DNA of 64,000 nt, from contig NC_081409.1 in assembly GCF_030272615.1 (NCBI RefSeq), positions 203,485,949 to 203,549,948 of the forward strand, given 5' to 3'. Positions within the stretch are counted from its first letter, which is position 1. Each line of letters opens with the position of its first letter. The DNA is from Cryptomeria japonica (taxonomy: Eukaryota > Streptophyta > Pinopsida > Cupressales > Cupressaceae). Below are positions 46,154 to 57,801 of the stretch, piece by piece. The notes beneath the pieces are model-generated. The model did no database searches and had not been told where the DNA came from. It saw only the letters and a list, made by a program, of their open reading frames with translations. The position numbers and the translations under genes were made by a program.

Positions 46154-47849
46154 TTAAGTAAGCCATCTATTCTTCCATTGCTCCGATTTGATCTTACAAG
46201 AATTAAGTACATCCTCCCAAATATGAGATTGCTTACAGCCCATGTTAATTATGATCCCAAGATATTTGATGGGGAGTTCAGCAGTTTCGAAGCCAAGCAG
46301 ATGCAAAATGCGGTTCTGTAACAATCTTTCTGTGTTAAAAAAGAAGATCTGTGATTTATCCACGTTCATTACCTAGCCTGATAGCTACGAATACTCGTCT
46401 AGTACCTCTCTAATTCCTTTGGCTTCTTTCATCGTTGTTTCCCCAAACAAAATAGTGTCATCAACAAATTGTGAATGGGTGATGGGCTCTATCAATCTAT
46501 GAACTCGTACACTATTCCAATGTCTGGCAGATTGCTTGGATTTAATTAAGTTGCTAAGGACTTATGCCATGAGAACAAAGAGGGCCAGGGACAAAGGGTC
46601 CCCTTGCCTTAATCAATTGGTAGCTTTGAAGAAGCCACAAATCGCACCATTGACAACCAAAGAAAAACTAACCGTGGAGATGCAAAAACTAACACAGTCA
46701 ATCCATTCCTTTGGAAAGCCATAACAACTAAGAACTTTAACCAAGAATTGCCATACCACCTTATCATAAGCTTTTGCAACGTCAAGCTTTATGATCATAC
46801 CTTTTGATTTCTCTTTATGAATGGAGTCATGACTTCCGACACTAAAATAATATTGTTCACTAACTCTCTTCCGGGGGTAAACCCATTCTGATTTTCTGAG
46901 ATGAGGTGAGGTAAAAGCTTCTTCATTCTGCTGGCCATTGCTTTCGAGATAATTTTGTATATGGTATTGCATAACGATATGGGCCTAATATCGTGCATTG
47001 AAGTGCATTCCTGTTTTGGGGGAATTAAAGCAATGACTGTATTATTCATTTCCCTTACAAACTTCCCTATTTTTTTGAATTCTTCTACAACCAACTAGAC
47101 ATCGTATCCCAGAAAGTCCCAACACTTCTGATAGAACTCAGCTGTCATACCGTCCGGGCCCGGAACCTTGTGAGGGTGAAGCTCGAAAGTGGCCTTTTTA
47201 ACTTCTTCTAGGGAGTACGATTCGCAGAGCATTTTAGCCTCCTGCACAATTACCAGCTTATGCACGAGATCAGAGAGCCTGTTATCTGGCGCATCTCCTA
47301 TTTGACAATAATTTCCCAATAATTTAACAAAATGGTCGAGTGTCGCTTGTTCTAATTTAGCCTCAGTACTTCTCAAAATCTCTCCACCATCCAAGATAGC
47401 AATAATTTTATTCTTATTCCTTCTGACCTTTGAAGTTGCATGGAAAAATTTTGTATTACAGTCTCCCTCAGCGATCCATAATGCTCTCGATTTATCTCAC
47501 CAATAGACTTCTTCTCTGTTTAGCAGCTCCGCATACTGTTCCTTGAGGAGTTTTTCCTTCAGATAGTCTTCCTTGACCATCCCTACTAGCATAACTCGAT
47601 TGTTGATTTCTTCCAATTCTTCTTCTATTCGAAGTTCTTCAGAGAATATATTCTTAAATGAGGACTTGTTCCAGAGCTTAATATTGTTTTTGATATATTG
47701 AATTCTCTTTACAAAACAAAAGCTAGGAGAGCCTAAAAAGGTGTTGCTTTCCAGCCACTATGTTTTAAGTAGATCAATAAATTTAGGGTCCCTCCACCAC
47801 ATACTCTAAAATTTGAAGTAATTTATGTTCTTAGGAGCCTCATGATTAA
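46154..47849 (-). pseudogene. LINE ORF2 reverse transcriptase
   Basis: RT motifs run in order on the minus strand: HKVPGPDGMTAEFYQKCWDF, VIALIPPKQECTSMHDIRPI, SLCNTIYKIISKAMASRMKK, ISENQNGFTPGRELVNNI, KLDVAKAYDKVVWQFLVKVL, and the catalytic FVDD in SQFVDDTILFGE (about 46445-46475). This is the plant L1 type. Stops and frame changes at about 47095, 46800, 46610 and 46370 break the frame, so no functional enzyme can be made. Confidence 0.88.
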
Positions 47850-48548
47850 TTAACAAAGTAACAGCGAGATGATCCGATCCAACTTGCGGGATGATTTTAG
47901 TGTCAATGGAGAAGCTACCATTAATCCACCATTCCCCACAAAAAAATGATCCAATCTTTCAAAGATTTTTGAGAAGTTAAGTCTTCTATTGGTCCAAGTG
48001 AACTTACCATTTTTCATAATAACATCCACCACTTGACAGTTCAAAATGAACTTTCTGAAGTCTTCCATTACTCTTGTACTCTTCCTCAACCCTCCTTCCT
48101 TGTCATCAATATCTAAAATTGCATTGAAGTCCCCAGCCAGGATTACCTTATGCATCTCTAATAATTTCAGTTGCTCATATATCCCTGTCCATACTCTTAG
48201 CTTTTCATCTGTCTTAATCGGCCCATAGATATTAAACAAGGGAAAATCGAAACCTCCTGGTTTATATACAATGTTGCAAGCCATCCAAAACTCATTGGAC
48301 TCTAATGGGATCACCTCAAAAACCTTTGAGTTCCACAAAATTCCAAGGCCTCCAGCAGATCCTCTGGCATCTTGAAATAATCCCTCCCACTTGTTGCAGA
48401 ATTTGATGAATTCGGCCACCTTATGACCATTTAATTTAGTTTCTCGAAGTAAGATCATTTCAAACTCTAACTTGGCCAAAGATCTTTTGACTAAGCGTCG
48501 TTTGTCAGGGGCTGCTAAGCCCCTGACATTCCATGATGTGATTCTCAT
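47850..48548 (-). pseudogene. LINE ORF2 APE-type endonuclease
   Basis: ORF2 opens at 48548 with MRITSWNVRGLAAPDKRRLV, two bases after the ORF1 stop. The endonuclease nicks target DNA to prime reverse transcription. Catalytic-type motifs visible are N in WNVRG, the E of RETKLNG (usually QETK), and AGDFNAILDI. KFTWTNRRLNFSKIFERLDH is the usual segment before the SDH motif. A frameshift near 47940 moves the SDH motif (GSDHLAVTL) to another frame. Confidence 0.88.
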
Positions 48549-48550
48549 TT

Positions 48551-49945
48551 CTATCCAAGGGAGGGGCTGCCTCCCTTGGAGTTCTTCATGTATTCCAGAA
48601 TGCTAACAATACCTTTTTCTGATGCTTTCTCTTCTCTGATCTGTTTATTGCTTTTCCTGCCTTTGACCCCTTTTGCTTTGCCTAGGAGGGTATTGACTGA
48701 TTGGCTAATACATCTGGGATCTAGACTGTCCAAGACATCAACTTCATCCTCCTGATCTGAACTACTCATTTCAGTATCGCTTGTGCATTCCTCAATAATG
48801 TTTACGACCTAAGAATTAGGCATAGGAGACAAAATTTGGCTTGGCATAGCCACTCTTTCTACGTTATTAATCCCTGATTCTATTTGACAGGGTTGAGAGT
48901 TAGGTTCAAGATAGTTATTTACATCAGGCAATGATTTATTTATCGTAGGAGGCTTCTATCTCTGCTCATTCATTTTCTTTAACCATATTGCTTTTTCTTT
49001 ATCTTCTGTCCTCTGCTTAGTATTATATGCCCTACGCACAAAAATTCTGCAACTTTTGGCTTGATGGGTTTTACTTCCACATCTTTGGCAAACACAAAGT
49101 TCTTTCTCAATTTCTATGCCTTGTTCCCATATTCCATTGGCCGTTCTAAGATTTATATGGGAAGGGATCTGTTCGATCGCTACAATTTTCAACCTAGCGT
49201 ATATATATGAATCATTTTCAATGATTTCTTCATCAATCTCCAGAAGAGTACTGAGCATTCGCCCAATTTTCTGAAGGCATGGATCCCCCCAATATTCGAC
49301 TGGGAGATTAAACAGTCTAACCCATACCGAAGTTTCATAGACTGCGAGTTTAAGCGGGTTAAAATTTCGTGTCCAAGGCTGAATGTAGAGTGGTAAATTA
49401 TCGAAAAACCAAATTTTTGAACTTAAGATTTGATCCCTTGTTCCTTTCTTTGTGAAGATAGCCACAAAGAAACCTTTCGACAAAAATTTCACCACAACTT
49501 GACTGCCTCAATTTTCTTTTATCCAAGGGTCAATGATTCGCCTAGACATCTTCAAGCCAATGAATCTGGCAATAACTGCGAGATCTTCCCACATATATTT
49601 GTCATCAACAACTTCCTCTGTTAAATCAACCTCTACCAGCCTCGACGTGTTGCTTCCTTTTGTGGGATTCTGAATTGGGACATCATCCTTCTTCTATGAG
49701 ATTTCATTGTTATTACAAAATGTGTGCGTTGGTCCCTGGTCGTTCCAGTCGACTTCCAATATTCGCCACTTTGTCTGCCTATCCGCTGGCTGTTCCTTTC
49801 CTTTCCCATCGACTATACCTCGTATTTGGTCATTAGCCTGTTGCTGGAGATTGCCCTCCACCGAGTGACCTTCGGATACTTCCTTCTGCGCATCGCATTC
49901 TGCCTTCTGCTTTTCGCACTCGACCTGCCAAGCCTCGCTCGCCAT
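48551..49945 (-). pseudogene. LINE ORF1 with DUF4283-type domain and CCHC knuckle
   Basis: ORF1 proteins bind LINE RNA. The frame starts at 49945 (MASEAWQVECEKQKAECD) and is interrupted by TAG at 49694-49696. The main block 48956-49495 holds the DUF4283-like region (FFVAIFTKKGTRDQIL, PLYIQPWTRNFNPLKL, WVRLFNLPVEYW). A zinc knuckle CQRCGSKTHQAKSC (CX2CX4HX4C) follows. Two further stops precede the last open block 48551-48769. The final stop lies 2 nt before the ORF2 start, a typical LINE ORF spacing. Confidence 0.83.
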
Positions 49946-49998
49946 TTTTCACATTATATATTTGTCAGAATTGTTAATCCTTAGATTTTTATTATTAT

Positions 49999-50256
49999 AA
50001 AACATAAGTATTTTCCATTTAAAAGAACAAAATATAAGCATTTTCAATTTAAAAGAACAAGAAAAGATGCTGGCAATATTTTTCTATGAAGACTTGCCTA
50101 TTTTTGTGGGCTAACCTTTATTGTCAAACCTTTGTAAGTAAGGCGGCATATTTTGGAAGGGAAGGATTCTCGGAAACCCGTTAGTGTGGAGATCTCAGTT
50201 TTAAGAGATCATTGTTTTAAGCGCTTCTGGATAGATAAACAGAAACTGCAATTGCC
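49999..50256. other. Intergenic stretch right of the LINE
   Basis: This short AT-rich stretch has a 36-bp tandem duplication near 50006-50070 (the cataagtattttccatttaa type occurs twice, imperfectly). It leads into the possible first exon at 50257. No gene is visible. Confidence 0.5.
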
Positions 50257-50452
50257 ATGTCAGGGTTTCTTGGTATATTTTCTCGCAATCTTTCAAGAAT
50301 AAAAAGAACTGGGAGCATTGGCAGTCGATTTTATGTAGGCCGCCGTCAATTTTTCGTAGCTTCGAGTTCTCCTTCGATCAATGGCATGTTTGGTTCAGTA
50401 ATTTCATCAGGACCCGCTTCTCACGCACATCTATGGAACAGTACGATATTCA
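50257..50452 (+). CDS. Possible first exon of a host gene (mitochondrial presequence-like)
   Basis: The frame starts MSGFLGIFSRNLSRIKRTGS and continues RFYVGRRQFFVASSSPSING. The first 35 residues are rich in Arg, Ser and Phe and have no acidic residue, as in mitochondrial targeting peptides. A donor-like site follows STIF (ttca|gtaagc at about 50453), and the open frame beyond looks intronic. About 300 bp further, plus-strand 50747-50870 reads KNAFVEFGFPIAEIVSIVDF and HPDIDKEFYGHVE, then a stop, which could be a second decayed exon. I recognise neither. Confidence 0.35.
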
Positions 50453-51294
50453 GTAAGCCTTCTTTTCATGTCTTTTTTGTCACCTTGATTTCATTCTCCA
50501 AATTTCTTGCAGAGCACGTTTCTCATTATACGAAGTTTCCTCCTCCAGAGGTTTTTATTTCCGTTTTAAAACATTAAAACCAAAATCAAATTCCCATAAC
50601 ATTGTAACCTATCTAGTTCACACTCTGGTCATAGATTGTGGATTATAAATTTTTTTAGTTTAGAAGGATAGAAAACATTCTGGGAAGAGTTGGGCAAGTT
50701 TAATGTTGCCCAACTCCTTGCAAAGCTCAAATTCTCTATTCTGAATACTTTAAGAAAAATGCTTTTGTGGAATTTGGTTTTCCCATAGCGGAGATAGTCT
50801 CCATTGTAGATTTTCTTAGGGCAGATGTAAAAACCCACCCAGACATCGATAAGGAGTTTTATGGTCATGTAGAATAAATTGCTAGAACAGCCATCGGTAA
50901 GAACATGCACCAAGATTGTGACAGCAAAAAATATGGCAAAGGTCCGAAAGATACAAACATTGGGAGAAAATGTAATTTTGGGAATTGACAAAAAAATTGC
51001 TAATTTATAATTTGAAAAAAAAATTGTTATAGTTTTGGAAAAATCTTTTCGTTTTTTATTTTCCCTCTTTTATTTTCGAAAGAAATGAAAACTTTTTCGA
51101 GTTCTGTCGAATGGTTGTGTGGATTTTTCTCAGATCTTCTGAGAATCCTGGCTATTTAAAAGAATCTTCAAATTCTAGATAAGAAACGTAGGAGATGGAA
51201 GCCATGGCCTCAGTTAATCCTCATTGTCACTTAATCGAAATGAATTCATACTGTCACTACAAAAACAAAGTAAAACTTGTTGTTTACCACACAA

Positions 51295-52640
51295 AATAAG
51301 GATTTTAAACACAATGTACAAGGTGCACAAATAAAGGATACACAGAAGTTGCAATTATTCTTTGAGTTATCTAGAACTTCTATGACATTATTGGATTAGC
51401 CCATTACAACTTAAACTAATAACAGTCACTAGTTTGTACAAGTAGAAGTATTTTCATTACTTCAGGTTGCACGAGGTGCAGAAGTAGAGGATACGCAAAA
51501 GTTTCCCAAGGCATTATTTCACTCTTTGTAACTGAGAACTAAAAACAATCACCATTTGTTCAATCTGAATTATTTTTATTTCAGTTTTGTTTACTTCAAG
51601 GACAAGATGGATGAGGTAAGGATATATAGAAGTTTCAATCTTTTTTGGAATTATCTAAGATTCCTAATTTCCTAAGACATCATTTGGTTAGTCCATTGCA
51701 ACTAAAAACAAAAAAACAAAAAATCTCTAGTTGCAAAACACAAGATTTCTCTTTTCTTTTTGTTAATTCAGGGTGCACAAGGCGCAAAAGTGGAGAATAC
51801 TCAGAAGTTGCATCCTTCTTTGAGTTGTATCTAATATTCTTAAGACATTTATTTGATTAGCTTGTTGCAACTAAAAATAAAAAACAATTACTGGATATAC
51901 AAACACAATGACTTCCTTTTGTTTAATTTTATCAGATTTCCACAATCCATAAACTATGCCATTTAGCTGCTTGTAGATTTGATTGTGTGAATTTTTTTGC
52001 ATCAACTTTTCGGATCACACTCCATGATCCATCATCAGGATGATAAAGATTGCTAGGAGATGTATAATTGTAAGCTGCAGACTTAGCTAGACTCAAGGTG
52101 ATTTAAAGAATGGGAGGAGAGAGGGGAAGAAGCATGTGGGACAAGGAGAAGGATGAGACATCAAAAAATAACAATGGCTTAGAAAAATGGAGGGACAAAT
52201 TGAAAAATATAAAAGTAATTGGAATCAATGCAATTGTATAATCTTATTATATGTGACCAAATTATATACAGTTGCTATAAAGACATGGTATGATAAGAGA
52301 TAATGAAGAGCTAAACTATTGGATAAAAACATAATATAAAGAGATATGAAGAAGAAAGTCAATTGAATAAAACATAGATAATTAAATATAAAATGAATGC
52401 CATATAGTAAAACAAAAGATGAGAATTGCAATGATATAAATAGTTGAATTGTTTAATCCTTTTATTTGTTTTTTTAGGTGATGTGGGTCACAAAAGTGAA
52501 GGAAACACAAAACTTGCAATCCTTGTTCGGTTATCTACGACTACTAGGACATAAAACAATTAGCCCGTTGCTACTTAAAATTAAAAACAATCACTAGTCC
52601 TACCAACTTAAGGGTTTTTCTTCTATTTTCCTTACTTCAG
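51295..52640 (+). repeat. Imperfect tandem repeats, ~155-bp unit
   Basis: A unit occurs about five times (near 51310, 51465, 51595, 51770 and 52475). It runs from a pyrimidine-rich ...ttacttcag through a GGTGCACAAGGTGCAAAAG-like core, then ggatacacagaagttgcaatc, to a tail with aactaaaaacaatcacta. Between copies four and five lies about 550 bp of unrelated sequence. A sixth copy begins just before the solo LTR at 52643 and resumes after it at 53308. The tail of each unit ends like a splice acceptor, so these could be duplicated exon-intron segments. Confidence 0.6.
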
Positions 52641-52642
52641 AT

Positions 52643-53307
52643 TGTTGAAAATATTAGCTAAGTTCGGATTATGAAAAATCAAACTTGCATGTATTATTGG
52701 GCTAGACTCAAATATGGCGTGTGAAAGGCAATTCATATGTAATAGGGCTGGGCCCTAAAATGTAACGTGCTAAAGAGATTGGACTGGACCAATGTCCAAC
52801 GTGGTAAATGTTAATTAATAATAATTAATATTTAATGCAAGCCGACCTAAGGTAATCCACCGCCAAAGAAGGGTATATATACATATCAATTTCAAGATGA
52901 ACATATACAATCATCACACTTGCATACAGCGATCTGCTCTTCCATTTTATGCGATTTATCTCTGCTATCCTTAGCGATTCTGATTGGTCTGCATTTTGGC
53001 GAACTCCAAGGGCTTACCAAGCTGTCAAAGTTCTGATTCAGTCTGCAACATCTATCATTATGGCAACTTGCTGTTAGAACAGCAATCAGAGATAGGTCAC
53101 TTACATTGTAATTGCCTACCATTAATATAATACATCTTAAAGTTTGAGGCTGGGTTTTTTTTCACCTCCAGGAGGGAGGTTTTCCCAGGGTATTGGTGTC
53201 TTGTGTTTATTGCTGTTACTGTTCTTATTTACTGTGTTTTATTACTGTCATTACTCATACATAATCTGATTATTGATCAAATTAACACCTAATTGCCTTA
53301 ATTAACA
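52643..53307 (+). mobile_element. Solo LTR, 665 bp, TSD cagat
   Basis: The sequence starts TGTTGAAAAT and ends CCTTAATTAACA, flanked by a perfect 5-bp repeat cagat (52638-52642 and 53308-53312). A TATA box (tatatata, 52873-52880) is present. A gaggctgggttttttttcac...ggaggttttccca segment at 53143-53180 is typical of Copia LTR ends and gives the orientation. No internal region is present, so it arose by recombination between two LTRs. Confidence 0.85.
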
Positions 53308-53312
53308 CAGAT

Positions 53313-53690
53313 TGCATGAGCATACACAAAAATTGCAATCTCATTTGGCATATGTAATATTTAAAATTTATGGGAATTAAAAAAAACTAATTCATGAATG
53401 ATTGCCATTTAGTTTGAATTTTGAAGTAGAAACTTGAAAATAGGAAGATGAATGATCAATGGATATTGGGAACACACATTGAAGAGTTGTTGTTGGTTTT
53501 CTTCATCTTCCTCTCTTTTGGTGATTGCAAAAGACTATGGGCTAGGATTTTTGTCATGCCGCTGTGATGTTAGACAAAATCTCAGCATTATTGAAGACAA
53601 AATCTCAGCATTATTGAATCTAGCTCACTGCCTCATCTCTGGTAGAAGAGATATCAAGAGTAGCGATTCTACAAAGAGATTGATAACTTG
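53313..53690. other. Short intergenic stretch
   Basis: This AT-rich stretch continues the ~155-bp repeat for a few tens of bases after the solo LTR. An open plus-strand frame at 53452-53691 contains a local repeat (acaaaatctcagcattattga twice) and shows no domain. I do not call it a gene. Confidence 0.4.
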
Positions 53691-53691
53691 A

Positions 53692-54443
53692 TGGGGATCA
53701 GTTAAGGAATGTTGCTAGGCAGCAATTCCATAAAACATGCAAAGAGAACCAATCAAAATTCATTACAGCGATTACGAAAGGCAGCTATTAATAATGAAGG
53801 GATGTATCCCTTGTAAAGATTATGATATTAATGAAAAGGTGTCTTTCCCCCACAATTGAAGATATTAAAGAGGAGATCAATTCATTTGAGAAGGCTTAAA
53901 AATTACAATCAACTCACAATCCATTCAGCATATCAATTTAGATAATTGATTTAGAACAGCAAATCGGAAATACAATGAGCAATAAGTATAATCAATTCAA
54001 GCAGAAATCCTTTATAAAGCTTTCTAGTATTATTTAAAGATTGAATTGCTAATCCATCAAGAAATATTAATCAGCAAAAGTCTAGCAAATATGCTCGTTA
54101 TCAATTTTGAATTCTATGTAGTATTTGCAAATTGGATGGAGTTCGGGTTCATAGGGTGGGCTAAGGGTTGGAAGGACAGGGTCTTCTCATGCTCTTGACA
54201 ATCTAGGGTTGGGGTCCTTGGTATTGTCACTGTTGAATTAGGGATGGGGTCCTTTAATTCAACAATTTTGCGAAGTATTTTTGGAAAATTCACAATTTGA
54301 TCAACTTTGGGTATTGTGCTATGATTTATTGACCTGAATATTACTATAAATTCCTAATCTTTGGTAAAGCTATTATCATATTTTTGAGTAAGTATTAGTG
54401 TTTTAAAGCAAAAATAAGGAATATCCCAAAAGGGAACATTACA
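53692..54443 (+). repeat. 5' LTR of a gypsy (chromovirus-like) relic
   Basis: The right end, ...GGGAACATTACA at 54443, is fixed by the primer-binding site 2 nt downstream (54446). The left end is a guess at the TG near 53692, because no second LTR copy lies in the window for comparison. No protein features are seen. Confidence 0.5.
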
Positions 54444-54445
54444 AT

Positions 54446-54457
54446 TGGTATCAAAGC
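54446..54457 (+). promoter_or_regulatory. Primer-binding site (tRNA-iMet) of the gypsy relic
   Basis: TGGTATCAAAGC differs at one base from the plant tRNA-iMet primer-binding sequence (TGGTATCAGAGC). Confidence 0.75.
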
Positions 54458-54674
54458 TTTGATCTTGCCATCTTGAGGATCAAAAAAACAAGCATATGCA
54501 ATTAAGCCAAAGAGCCTTGGAAAGGGACAATAGAAAACTAGAAGCAAGTCAAGGTAATCAAATGGGTTATCTGGAGGGAAATCTAGTAAATGAATTGAAA
54601 AATTATATGGAGAGACAAAGAACAAACAACACAATTGCTTCTCTAAGCGATTCAAAACATGAATTATACAATTA

Positions 54675-55553
54675 GTGCTATTAGGCCTAACCAAATTAAT
54701 GGAAGGGACTTTAATCCAAACCATTCCGAGAATAACAATTGGATTTCACCTAGTGACAAAGCCCACATTCTTACCAAGAGAGGAGCAATCACCAAAAGAT
54801 GAAGAACCTATGGTAACAAATGACATTGATGAATGTGTGGAAGCATATTCAAGAATTGATCCTAACCTTAGAAAGCATATTGCATTTAAAGAATATTATA
54901 ATGCAAGGTCGAGAAATACCTCAAGAGGAGAAGGAAGGCAGCCCAACAAAGATTTACAACAAAAAGTAAGATGACTTTTCCCACTTTTGATGGTTTGGGG
55001 AAGTTCATTGCTTGAGCATGCGTTCTAAAACTACGTACCTATCTTTCTATGTGTACCATGATGGAAGACAAAGCTATTAAATTTGCCATTCTTCACTTTA
55101 GAGAGAATAGCATATGAATGGTAGCATCATGGATTAATCACACAACGACATCATCTCATTGTAACATACAACAACTTTACACAAAGAGTTGTAGAAAGGT
55201 TTGATAGGAAGAACCCGAAGATGCATTTTAAGGAGTTAACACACCTAAGAAAACAAGGTTTCATGGAAGAATATGTTACAGAATTCCAAAGGATCTCTGT
55301 CATGATGCCAAATATTACCAAAAGTGGACTTAAGTTTTTATTTATTGAAGGACTCTTCGAATCACTTAGAGGATTGGTTCAAGCTTTTGAGCCATTATCA
55401 TTACAAGATGCTATTCAAAAGGCCTTAAATTTTGAAGACTCAACATCTAAAAACAAGACCCATCACAAGGGTCACACAAGCAGCCCTTTGCCTAGGATAA
55501 TTGGAAACCAAAAGCATTGCCTCCTCAATCCAACAAGGAGGAAGAATTTTTGA
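54675..55553 (+). pseudogene. Gag of the gypsy relic
   Basis: Decayed gag. The stretch 54815-54975 is linker-like. At about 54970-55010, MTFPTFDGLGKFIA starts the gag domain. At 55220-55440, FKELTHLRKQGFMEEYVTEF and LFIEGLFESLRGLVQAFEP match the capsid end of plant chromovirus gag. Stops and frame changes occur between these blocks. Confidence 0.75.
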
Positions 55554-55658
55554 AAGAGATTTGAAAGAAGAATTTATGTTTCCATTATACAGAACCATGG
55601 AAGTTGGGTCATCAATGCTTCAAGAAGAGACAAATTTGTTGCGTAGAAGCAATAAGGG

Positions 55659-56090
55659 ATGATGAATTTGAGGAGAGATAATTTGAACTCGAAAGGAAGA
55701 AGAGTCAAGATGAAACAAGATGATGAAAAATTTGCAAGTGGTATAGTGGTCACACTCTTAGGGGCACCCATGAATCACCCATTTAGAATTCGTAGTGTTT
55801 TACAAGGAGAAAAGGTTATTGTCTTAATGGATAGTGGGGCTACACATAACTTCATTGATGTAGGTCTAGTAATGAGGATGGAGTTAAAAGCTGAAAATTT
55901 TGAAGGTTTCAAGGTAGTCATAGTGGGTGGCTTCACTACTCCTTGCAAACAACAAATCCAACAACTAAAAATTACATTGGGTATACACCAAATAAGTGAA
56001 GATTTCTATGTAGTAAACATGGGAGATACATACGCGGTTTTGGGCATTCAACGGTTACACTCCTTAAGAAGATATTATCAAGATTTTTAA
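55659..56090 (+). pseudogene. Aspartic protease of the gypsy relic
   Basis: The open frame contains the catalytic DSG in VLMDSGATHNFIDVGLVMRM. Downstream segments FKVVIVGGFTTPC and LKITLGIHQISEDFYVVN, ending VLGIQRLHSLRRYYQDF, match plant gypsy protease (usually LGIQWL). It is preceded by gag and followed in another frame by RT. Confidence 0.78.
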
Positions 56091-56289
56091 AAGATGGAAC
56101 AATGTTTCCAACACAATGGCCAAGAAGTAATTCTACAAGGTCTATTAGATGGCTCACCGAGGGTGGTGCCATCAAAAAGGATGGAAAGAGCTTTTAGGCA
56201 TGGGTAAGTATGGTGGGTGACACAATGCATGATCCTTGATAGATCTTTGTCAAAGGAGGAAAGACTATACATGTTGATATTCAATCTAT

Positions 56290-57040
56290 CTTAGACAAGC
56301 ATAAGGGAGTTTTTAGCAATATTCCACCTGGACTACCTTCTAAGAGGGGTTTTGAACATACCATTGAACTAGAAGAAGGGATAAAACCTGTCATTACCAC
56401 ATCTTATTGACACCCAAAAAGATACAAGGAAGAAATTGAGAAACAATTAAGGAGTTAGATGAGATAGGGCATATACAATCTATCTCTAGCCCTTCTGCTT
56501 TTTCCATAGTGTTGGTTAAAAAAAGGATGGCACTATGAGAATGGGTATTGACTATAGGGCTCCTAAAAGAACTATCAAGAACCGATGCCCCATCCATAGG
56601 GTTGAACTAATAGATGAACTTCATGGTGCAATATACTTTTCTAAGATTGATTTCCGTTTCAGGTATCATCAAATAAGAATGAAGAGAGAGGATGTTTGTA
56701 AAACAACCTTTAGGTGTCATTTTTGCCATTTTGGCCATTTTGAATTTCTACTCATACCATGTGGACTAACTAATGCCCTAGCCACATTTCAATTTTGCAT
56801 GAACCACATATTCAACAAACAATTAAGGAAATTTATTTTGGTGTTCTTTGACAATATATTGATTTACAATACTTGGGAGGATCACTTGAGCATGTTGATG
56901 AAGTCTTGGGAATATTTGAGCAACAATCGCTATTTGCTGAAGCGTCCAAACGTGAATTTGGGATGGATGAAATTTCTTATATATGACACAAGACAAATGC
57001 CTAAGGAGTTAATGTGGATGGAGAAAAGATCAAGGTAATA
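56290..57040 (+). pseudogene. Reverse transcriptase of the gypsy relic
   Basis: RT motifs on the plus strand include MRMGIDYRAPKRTIKNRCPI, ELHGAIYFSKIDFRFRYHQI, FRCHFCHFGHFEFLLIPCGL and RKFILVFFDNILIYN. The catalytic pair reads D-N (56850-56855) where D-D is required, a G-to-A change. Stops occur before 56535 and the frame shifts near 56970. The closest lineage by motif is the chromovirus group. Confidence 0.85.
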
Positions 57041-57766
57041 GCAGATTGGCCTCAACGAAAGACTGACTCATTTAAGGGAATTTTTAGGACTCTGCAATTA
57101 TTATAAAAGATTTGTCAAAGGATTTTCAAAGTTAACTAATCCATTAATAGATTTGACTAAGAAAGGTGCTTTTTCATGGAGTGAGGAGGCCCAAAAGCTT
57201 TTGACAAACTCAAAGAAATTAAATGAGTTTTTGTCTAGTGTTAGCCATTTTAGACTTCTCTTTTTCATTTGAGTTAGAATGTGATGCTTGAGGAGAAGGT
57301 ATTGGAGTTGTACTAATGCAAAATAGACACCCAATAGCTTTTGAGAGTCACAAGCTTAAGGAGACAAGAAGGCATTTTTTAGTCAATGACAAAGAAATAT
57401 TGGCTATTAGTAATGTTCTATCCAAGTTTAGACAATTCCTAGTTTACCAACCATAACAGTTTAAGATTATTTTTTAACCTAAAAGAACTAATTGATAAAC
57501 AACAAAAGTGGGTCAGCAAGTTGCAAACCTATGAATTTGATATTGAGTACACAAGTGGAAAGAATAATGCTGTGGTTGATGCTTTATCATGAAGACATCA
57601 CCTATATTCTATGATGGACATCTTTGCGAACAATACTGGCTGAATATGCCAAGGATGCATTGGTGAATGGCATATTAGAAGGAAAACTACAAGATGACAA
57701 ATACAAGGTAGTGAGGAGCTCATTCTTTGCAAAGATAGAATATATCTCATCCCAAGATGGAAAATG
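57041..57766 (+). pseudogene. RNase H of the gypsy relic, ending abruptly
   Basis: Decayed RNase H: KGAFSWSEEAQK, LILDFSFSFELECDA-like, GVVLMQNRHPIAFESHKLKE, RRHFLVNDKEILAI and the end segment YEFDIEYTSGKNNAVVDALS. After a short stretch matching the RNase H-integrase linker (ELILCKDRIYLIPRWK) the homology stops at about 57766. No integrase zinc finger or core follows. The next sequence belongs to the antisense ORF. Confidence 0.78.
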
Positions 57767-57801
57767 ATGGCCTTCACTCAATCAGTCGCATCACCTATAG
57801 C

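Larger units (their letters stand above)
43188..49978 (-). mobile_element. L1-type LINE, full length but decayed
   Basis: This 6.8-kb non-LTR retrotransposon on the minus strand has ORF1, then ORF2 with endonuclease, RT, zinc-finger region and RNase H, then a 3' region. It is flanked by a 20-bp direct repeat with one mismatch: ccttagatgtttattattat at 43168-43187 and ccttagatttttattattat at 49979-49998. The 3' end on the minus strand runs into AATAATAAT repeats. The ORF1 start is only about 33 nt from the 5' boundary, so the copy is close to full length. Multiple stops and frameshifts in ORF2 make it inactive. Confidence 0.88.
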
